This document shows, piece by piece, positions 57,811 through 64,000 of a stretch of DNA of 64,000 nt. The position numbers were made by a program, and so were the translations under genes. How positions within the stretch are numbered: the first letter of the stretch is position 1; each line of letters opens with the position of its first letter. Source of the stretch: Gnetum montanum (taxonomy: Eukaryota > Streptophyta > Gnetopsida > Gnetales > Gnetaceae); the NCBI GenBank assembly GCA_015680685.1, contig MNCI01002765.1, forward strand, positions 1 to 64,000, given 5' to 3'. The notes beneath the pieces were generated by a model, which had not been told where the DNA came from, did not search any database, and saw only the letters and a list, made by a program, of their open reading frames with translations.

Positions 57811-58029
57811 AACAAAGAGGAGGAGAACCCACTATCTGATATGTTTCCTAATGAACTCCTCTTTGCTAGAGCTATAATTAAATAATTTCCCAATGAGCCT
57901 AAATGGTATGATGGCATTCTCACCTATATTCTCACCCAAGGGATGCCAAAAAGGTTGGACCATTGGAAGAAACAATAGTTTCTTCACCAAGTAAAATGCT
58001 TCATGGAGATCAATAGACACCTCTACAAG

Positions 58030-59160
58030 GTGTGTGCCGATGACCTAGTTTGATGGTATGTCCTTGATGTTGATCAACTACATGTTCTCCAAGATGCTCA
58101 TGAAGGTCCTTGTAGGTACCATTATGCTAGGAGATGCACAATCATTAAAATCCTAATGGTAGGGTACTACTGGCCAACAATCTACAGGGATGCTCACTAA
58201 TATGTCCACTCTTGTGAATGTTGCCAATAAGATGGTGGAATCACTGCTTGAATAGAGGGACCTTAGCAATGGATCCAACTGTTGGAATCCTTTGACATTT
58301 GGGGCATTCATTTGATGGGTCCCATCACGCCCATGTCAAATGGAAAGGTGTACATCATAGTTGTTATTGACTATTGTACAAAATGAGCAGAAGCAGTAGC
58401 CATCACCAACTGTACACCTTCTACTACTACTCAATTTGTACAACAAAATTTTGTAAATATGTTTGTTGTGCCATGTGCATTAATTTCTAATAACGAAACT
58501 CACTTTATAGGCACTACATTTTAGAAGCTCATGCAATGCTGGGGGGTTGAACATAAACTCACAACACCCTACTATCCCTAAGCCACTGGTCAAGCTGAGG
58601 TTACCAATAGGGAAACCACAAGGATTTTAACAAGAACTATTAGCAAATATAGAAAAGACTAGAGCACAAAACTAAATGATGCCCTTTGGGCCTACCGCTC
58701 AACATGGAAACTTCCTATAGGCTACTCTCCCTATGAGCTTGTGTATGGAAAATTACAAATACTTTCTATTCAATTCAAACTTTGTACATTTTCAGTAGCC
58801 TATGACCTTGACCTTGACTTGAGTCTAGCACAAAAAGAACAATTAATGAATCTCAACTTGCTAGACAAAAATCAATTAGTGGCCCTATCATCTAACGAGT
58901 TGCACAAGGCATTCAACAAAAGGTGCCATGACCTTAAAATCAGGAAAGTCAAATTTCAACTAGGAGATAAGGTTCTCTACTAGAATCCCACACATATATC
59001 TCAATGAACTAAGTTCCAAACATTGTGGTAAGGACCTTACATCATTTATGAAACTTTTTCTTCTCGGTCAATGATGATCTACAAACTTGAGAACCCAGAC
59101 AAGAAACAACTAGTCAACATACAACAAGTCAAACCTTTCCATGAGCATAAGCTAGCTAAT
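58030..59160 (+). pseudogene. Integrase of element F
   Basis: Zinc-binding HAHEGPC ... C-x2-C region at 58080-58230. Catalytic core: FDIWGIHLMGP has His in place of the first Asp, SNNETHF has Asn at the second Asp, GQAEVTNRE keeps the Glu. End: LKIRKVKFQLGDKVLY and QQVKPFHEH. Two of three catalytic residues are changed, besides the stops. It would have inserted the DNA copy. Confidence 0.8.
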
Positions 59161-59219
59161 ACAACAAACACCTCATTGAATGGACAACCATGCTCAATAT
59201 TTTGGATCTCCACCTTTCA

Positions 59220-61147
59220 ACTTAGTCATGGGGGAGATGGCTATCTATGCTAATCATATAAGTGGCTCCTCAGTTTTTCATATTTCTCTTTTACAACTTT
59301 TTGTTTTACACATTCTTTATTTTACACTCTTTGTTTTCTACAGTATTAAATTTTCAAAATTTTTGTTTTACAACATCATTAGTATGTTTTCTTCTACTTT
59401 AATATTTTACAATTTCTTATATATTTTTCTTTATTAGGATGTGATTTTCTTATCTTATTTTAATAATAAGCATCTTATTGCCAACTGGGTACAATGTGAT
59501 TTAATTGATGTGGGTACATACTATTTAGTTACTTGATTGTTGGTGTCTGTATTCTAGATTTGAATTTTGTTACTGATAACTAGGACATGGTTTCTTTTCA
59601 TGCAATAGGAAGTAAGTCCACAACATCCACCCATCCATAAAATCTATGGTTTTCGTTGTTCTAGAAATGTGTAGTCCCTTTTTCATTAATAAAAATTTAA
59701 CAAATTTGTGACTTTATTAGTTTCCAGATTTGGAAAGGATTCAAAGGTTTGAACAAGGTGTGACTTTAAGGGGATTCAGTATTCTTTGTGCTTTTATACT
59801 TACTTAGGTGCATGTGTGTTTTCATGTATTTCTTACCATCCTATGTTGACTAACAAAGAAAGTTGAATAAGTCTTTGCATGGTATGGTTCCCATTTCAAA
59901 AAAAAAAAAAAATCATGAGAATTTAAAGCACACCCCTTAGACAAAATAAATGGGCTACAAGCACTAGTTATGGGACTAGAAAGACATGTTACCCATGCCT
60001 GAAGGTCCCTTCTAACTAAGGCCCTTCCTCACCTTCTACTTCTCTTTTCTTTTCTAATTAGAAATAGTGATTGTTCTGTGGATGCACTCTTGTGTCTCAG
60101 GGGGGTAAACTGGTCTTAGAATGATGATGCAAAGTCATCAAATGTGGTTGGTTTTGGTCTAGACTAAGGATGGATTTTATCAAGTCATTTAACCATAAAA
60201 TTCACAAGGGACTTCATGTGACCTTAATTAGGAACTCCATTCCACTTTCTCTCTCTCTCTTCCACCTATTCTTTCCATGTCTCACCTCACTATTGGTTTC
60301 ATGTTCTTGTTCGATGTCCTGATTTGAAGTGTCGAAATTCTTAGGTAGTTTCTTCCAAGTTTTTGTACTTAATCTTCCATAACCATTAATCATCCATGGA
60401 TCCCATGGACTTCTTAGTTTGAAGTTATGCAAGGGTAATAAAAGGTCTGTGCCTGCTTTGGGGAGGATCCATTTACATATCTTTTGGTTGGATTAATTAA
60501 GTTCTTTATCCTTAGACATCCTTATAATTAAATTTTTTTGTTTATCTCATTAGTGACATCCAATTGTGTGCATCTTCACAACATTTTTCAGTGAAACCTC
60601 TTATTGTTACTATTGTGAATTCTTAAACCTTATTCAAGCATTTCATCTTGCTTGAACTTTTTCAAATTTAATGGACTGTCTATCTATTTTACCCTATTTT
60701 TAGTCTTCCTACTAACACTACTAAAAGAATCAATTTATCAAAATCACCACCTAGTTGAGTATAACTACTAACAAGACAAGGTACTTAACAACTATGTGTT
60801 ATGCATTGCATACTAATTTGATTCTATTGTGATTGTAGTGGGAAGCATGGACTAGAAGCAGGACTATCTTCATCAAGGATGATGCAGCATTCATGATTGT
60901 TGAATCTTCTCCCTCACTCTTCAACTGCTAGAGGAGTTAGATGTCAGTTTTGATTAGGTTGTTCTCTTCTCTTATCATGAACATCCAATTTTGTAAAATA
61001 TTGTAAATCCATACACTTGGGCACTTAGAGTCTATTTGTTCCATCTGAGTCAATTTGTATGTTAGTCAATAATCTCATACCTTCCCAATATCCTATAAGG
61101 AACTTGTTCCTCCTCTTCTTCACTCAAGGATGAGTTTTCATTTAGTC
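59220..61147 (+). other. 3' non-coding tract of element F
   Basis: Begins with TCATGGGGGAGATGG (a polypurine-tract-like sequence, 59226), then T-rich DNA. Shared blocks with A and E are ACATGTTACCCATGC (59988) and CTGCTTTGGGGAGGATCC (60457). No coding signal. Confidence 0.65.
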
Positions 61148-61157
61148 ATGAGGGTAT
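61148..61157 (+). promoter_or_regulatory. Polypurine tract of element F
   Basis: CATGAGGGTA adjoins the TGATGAATC start of the 3' LTR. Confidence 0.7.
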
Positions 61158-62033
61158 GATGAATCATGTTTTGACTAGCTTTGATATCAGGTATATGATA
61201 TCAGAGCCTCGACATTAGATACCTGATGTCGAAGCCCAAGATGTGATGTCGAATATCCAATATCATGGGGTATATGGCGGCCTATAAATATAGCACTTGG
61301 GCTCATGGTTTTCATAAGTTTTTAGTTGAGTTTTTCATAGTTTTTGCAGAGTAGTGAAGCTCTTGTAGTTTTTTTTCTTCAAAATTATAATATTTTTGAG
61401 TGCTCACAGTAGGAGTCTGAGTGTGTACAGATCTTTATTCAAGTACTAATGTACTTGAGCATAACAATGTGATGGAAATAAAAACAAATCCTTTTGATAA
61501 TCCTTGTAGCATTGAGAATAGATTAATGTTTTCTTTAATGCACTTTATTTTCATACACTTTACTTTAATGCATTTAAGTTAAGCAATTAATTTCTAGTTG
61601 TTAATGAACACAAGCATGACTACTTTAAGCATACATATAGTGCTTGGTAACCTAGAAACATGTAACATTTGATAACCTAGCAGGACTATATGTGTTTAGA
61701 ATGTGTTCAGGAAAGTGGGACAGGTACTTGTGTTAGGCTAGCTAGGTGGTAAATGAATTAGATTTTAAATTAATCTACCTTTCATTCTTGTTGTAGGTGA
61801 TTAAATTTATAAAAAATAAAATGATAAAAATCATGTACCTCAATTACACTTAAACCATATCCTTGAGCTTCACAAGTGTAGTTGGGAAGACAAAAAATGT
61901 TCTCAATACCCATTTCACTTCCTAGAAGAACTAGTGCATTGGAAAACTATAGGTCTATGGAATTCAACCAGATTGCATGTAAACATCTTAATGATTTGTA
62001 TGGTTGGATGTAGGGTTACCTCACCACTCATCA
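61158..62033 (+). repeat. 3' LTR of element F
   Basis: 876 bp, TGATGAATC to CACTCATCA, with GATATCA/GATGTCG repeats at 61180-61265 and a TATA box at 61281-61290. It matches the 5' LTR along its length with scattered differences, so F is not recent. Confidence 0.9.
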
Positions 62034-63436
62034 GGAAGGTATGGGATTACTGACTAACATGCAAATTGACTCAGAAAAAATAAATAAATTCTAAGTGCCC
62101 AAGTGCATGGATTTACAATATTTTACAAAATTGGGTGTTCATGATAATAGAATTAAACACCCTAGCAAAAAATAACATCCAACTACTCTAGTAGTTGAAG
62201 AATGAGGGAGAAGATTCAATGATCATGAAGGGGCCTCATTGCATGGTGCTATTGCTGATTTCTTGGTGAAGACAGTCTCGCCTCCAATCCATACTTTCCA
62301 TTGCAATCACAACAAAACCACAGATTAGTATGCAATGTGTAACTTATAGCTTTTAGGTACCTTGTCTCATTGGCAATTACAGTTGGCTAGGTTGTGATTA
62401 TGGTGAATTGATTCTTTTAATAGCATTAGTGAGAAGACTAAAAAATAGGATGAAATGGATAAGTAGTTCATTATTAAATTCTGAAAAGCCCAATTATGAT
62501 GAAATTCTTGAAAAGGGTTAAAGAATTCATAACAACAAAAAAGAGGATTTCACTAAAAAACATTATGAAGATGCGCATAATTGGATGTCATTGATGGAAC
62601 ATACAAAAGGGTTTGGTTGTGAGAAGGCCTAACAATAAAGAACTTAACTAACCCAATCAAAAGGTATGCAAGTGGATCCTTCCCAAAGTAGGGACATGCC
62701 CTTTGTTGCCCTTGCATATCCTCAAACCAAGGAGTTCATGGGCCCCATGGGTGATTAATGGTTATGGAAAGTTAAGTGCAAAAACCTAGAAGAAACTACC
62801 TAAACATTTAACACATCAAACCAAGACATCAAACAAGGACATAAACACTAGCAGTGAGGTGAGTTATGCAAAGCATAGATGGATGAGAGAGAGAAAGTGG
62901 AATGGAGTTCTTGATTAAGGTCACATGAAGTCCCTTGTGAATTTTGTGATTAAATGACCTAATAAAATCCATCCTTAGTCTAGACCAAACCAACCACGTT
63001 TAGTGACTTTGCATCGCCACTCTAAAACCAATCCACCCCCTTGAGATACAAGAGTGCTCCCATAGAACAACCACTATTTCTTATTTAAGAAGAAAAGAGA
63101 AGCAGGAAGTGAGAAAGGACCTTAGTTAGAGGGGACCTTTAGGCATGGGTAACATGTCTTTTTAGTTCCATAACTAGTGCTTATAGCCTATTTTTTTTGG
63201 TCTAAGGAGTGTGCTTTGAATTTCCATTGTTTTTTTTTTTACTTTTGAATTTTTGGATGAGGACTACAACATGCAAAGAATTATTCAACTTTCTATTATT
63301 GGTCAATGTGGAATGGTAAGAAATCCATGAAAACACCCATGCATCTAAGAAGAAGAGTACAAAGAGTACTGAGTCCCCTTGATGTCACACCTTGTTCAAA
63401 CCTTTGAATCCTTTCCAAGTCTGGAAACTACCAAGG
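62034..63436 (-). mobile_element. Element E internal region, second piece
   Basis: Inverted relative of the 3' tract of F (about 59700-61085). The conserved blocks appear in reverse: ACCTTAGTTAGAG and CATGGGTAACATGTCT near 63140, GGATCCTTCCCAAAG near 62675. It is cut at 63436 by LTR G. Confidence 0.8.
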
Positions 63437-64000
63437 TGATGAGTCATGAATTGTTGGCTGTGATATCGCACCCACAATATTGAGTAGATGATATTGTAGC
63501 CTAGACGTGATATCACGTATGCGATATTGCAGCCTATCTCCTCATCTATAAATAAGAGGCAGGAAGATTTGGAAATTAGTCTTTTTGAGTTTTAAGTTTT
63601 GTAANGATTTTTTATCAGTTTTTTCCTTTCAACCCTTTCTCCCAGGGCATGCCCGTAGTGTGATGCTTGTATTTGTACGGAATCCTTATTTGAGTGTGAT
63701 GTACTTGGACATGCACATGACCAACAATAAAGATTGAGATTACTTCATCATTGCAACATCCACTTAGCTTAATTATTTAATTGTTATTATTATTTATTGC
63801 TTTCTTAGTTAATATCTTTCTACCCTTATCTCCTAGTAATGCGAAATGAGTATGACTTAATCACGAGCATTTAAGTGTGACTACTTGGTAACCCAGTAGC
63901 GTACCTAGGCCATGCGCTTGGTAATCCCAGTGGTAGTCATGCATGAGGTCCAAGATATGTATGGATGATCAAGGAAGGGATGCTCATCGTACTTAGGCTA
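63437..64000 (+). mobile_element. LTR G of the Athila-like family, truncated by window edge
   Basis: Starts TGATGAGTC at 63437. It has GATATCGC/GATATTG palindromes at 63459-63527, a TATA box CTATAAATAA at 63546-63555 and the U5 blocks GGTAACCCAGTAGCG and GGTAATCCCAGTGG at 63887-63935. Inserted in E. Whether it is a solo LTR or a 5' LTR cannot be told. It has an N at 63605. Confidence 0.8.

Larger units (their letters stand above)
52062..62033 (+). mobile_element. Complete Athila-like Ty3/gypsy retrotransposon (element F)
   Basis: 9972 bp between perfect GGAAG duplications (52057-52061 and 62034-62038). LTRs are 52062-52918 and 61158-62033. A primer site of tRNA-Asp type follows the 5' LTR. 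Order of parts: gag, protease, RT, RNase H, integrase, purine tract (59226), ~1.9 kb non-coding tract, polypurine tract, 3' LTR. This is the Athila layout, although the extra ORF of A and B is absent. Stops are frequent and it is dead. It inserted into the inverted relative E. Confidence 0.9.

Noticed and set aside
61150-63440. Inverted sequence on both sides of LTR 61158-62033 as autointegration of element F
   Set aside because: The left flank at 51986-52061 and the perfect GGAAG duplication show that F inserted into a separate inverted element E.

Overview
The window looks like a piece of a large, repeat-packed plant genome. The only cellular protein gene I can support is an intronless, GC-rich 3-ketoacyl-CoA synthase (KCS, 40435-41958, minus). 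Nearly everything else is AT-rich, decayed and mobile: nested Ty3/gypsy LTR retrotransposons, one LINE, a MULE-like transposase relic, tRNA-derived SINE pieces and tandem arrays. The long spacing, deep nesting and heavy C-to-T decay suggest a gymnosperm, but that is inference.

Layout, left to right. (1) 1-19621 is a nest. The backbone is an old plus-strand Athila-like element (A): a probable piece of its 5' LTR at 1298-1811, then primer site, gag, the last part of integrase, a long non-coding tract, a ~2.8 kb extra ORF (16027-18809) and a 3' LTR from 19019. Two minus-strand elements sit in its 5' LTR: a young, internally deleted relative (B, 1-1297) that keeps the C-terminal part of the same extra ORF, and a 9.5 kb non-autonomous Tat/Ogre-like element (C, 1812-11298) with 1.8 kb LTRs, gag and protease but no reverse transcriptase. 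(2) 19623-20550 is a near-perfect inverted repeat whose left arm is bounded by single Ns, followed by a decayed MULE-like transposase (minus, ~20990-23255). (3) 23905-36240 is a degenerate array of ~120-135 bp monomers, split by a Tekay/Del-like chromovirus (D, 25482-34860). The 5' LTR of D was itself hit by a young solo LTR (26482-27535, target duplication GTTAT). (4) 36241-40334 holds ~100 bp repeats, minisatellites and low-complexity DNA. (5) 40435-41958 is KCS. A LINE (42256-47736, minus, 18-bp target duplication) lies only ~280 bp upstream of its start codon. (6) 47755-51113 has a perfect 73-bp duplication and a cluster of SINE heads. (7) 51114-64000 is a second nest: minus-strand Athila-like element E (51114-52061 plus 62034-63436), split by a complete plus-strand Athila-like element F (52062-62033, target duplication GGAAG) and cut at 63437 by a third LTR (G) that runs off the window.

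A, B, E, F, G and the solo LTR share one LTR family: TGATGA...TCATCA ends, a very short U3 and a cluster of GATATC-type palindromes just before the TATA box. The most interesting candidates for something undescribed are the extra coiled-coil ORF conserved between A and B, this rapidly varying palindrome cluster, and an unrelated array of ACTATGCTCTAGAGCATAGT palindromes in the LTRs of C.
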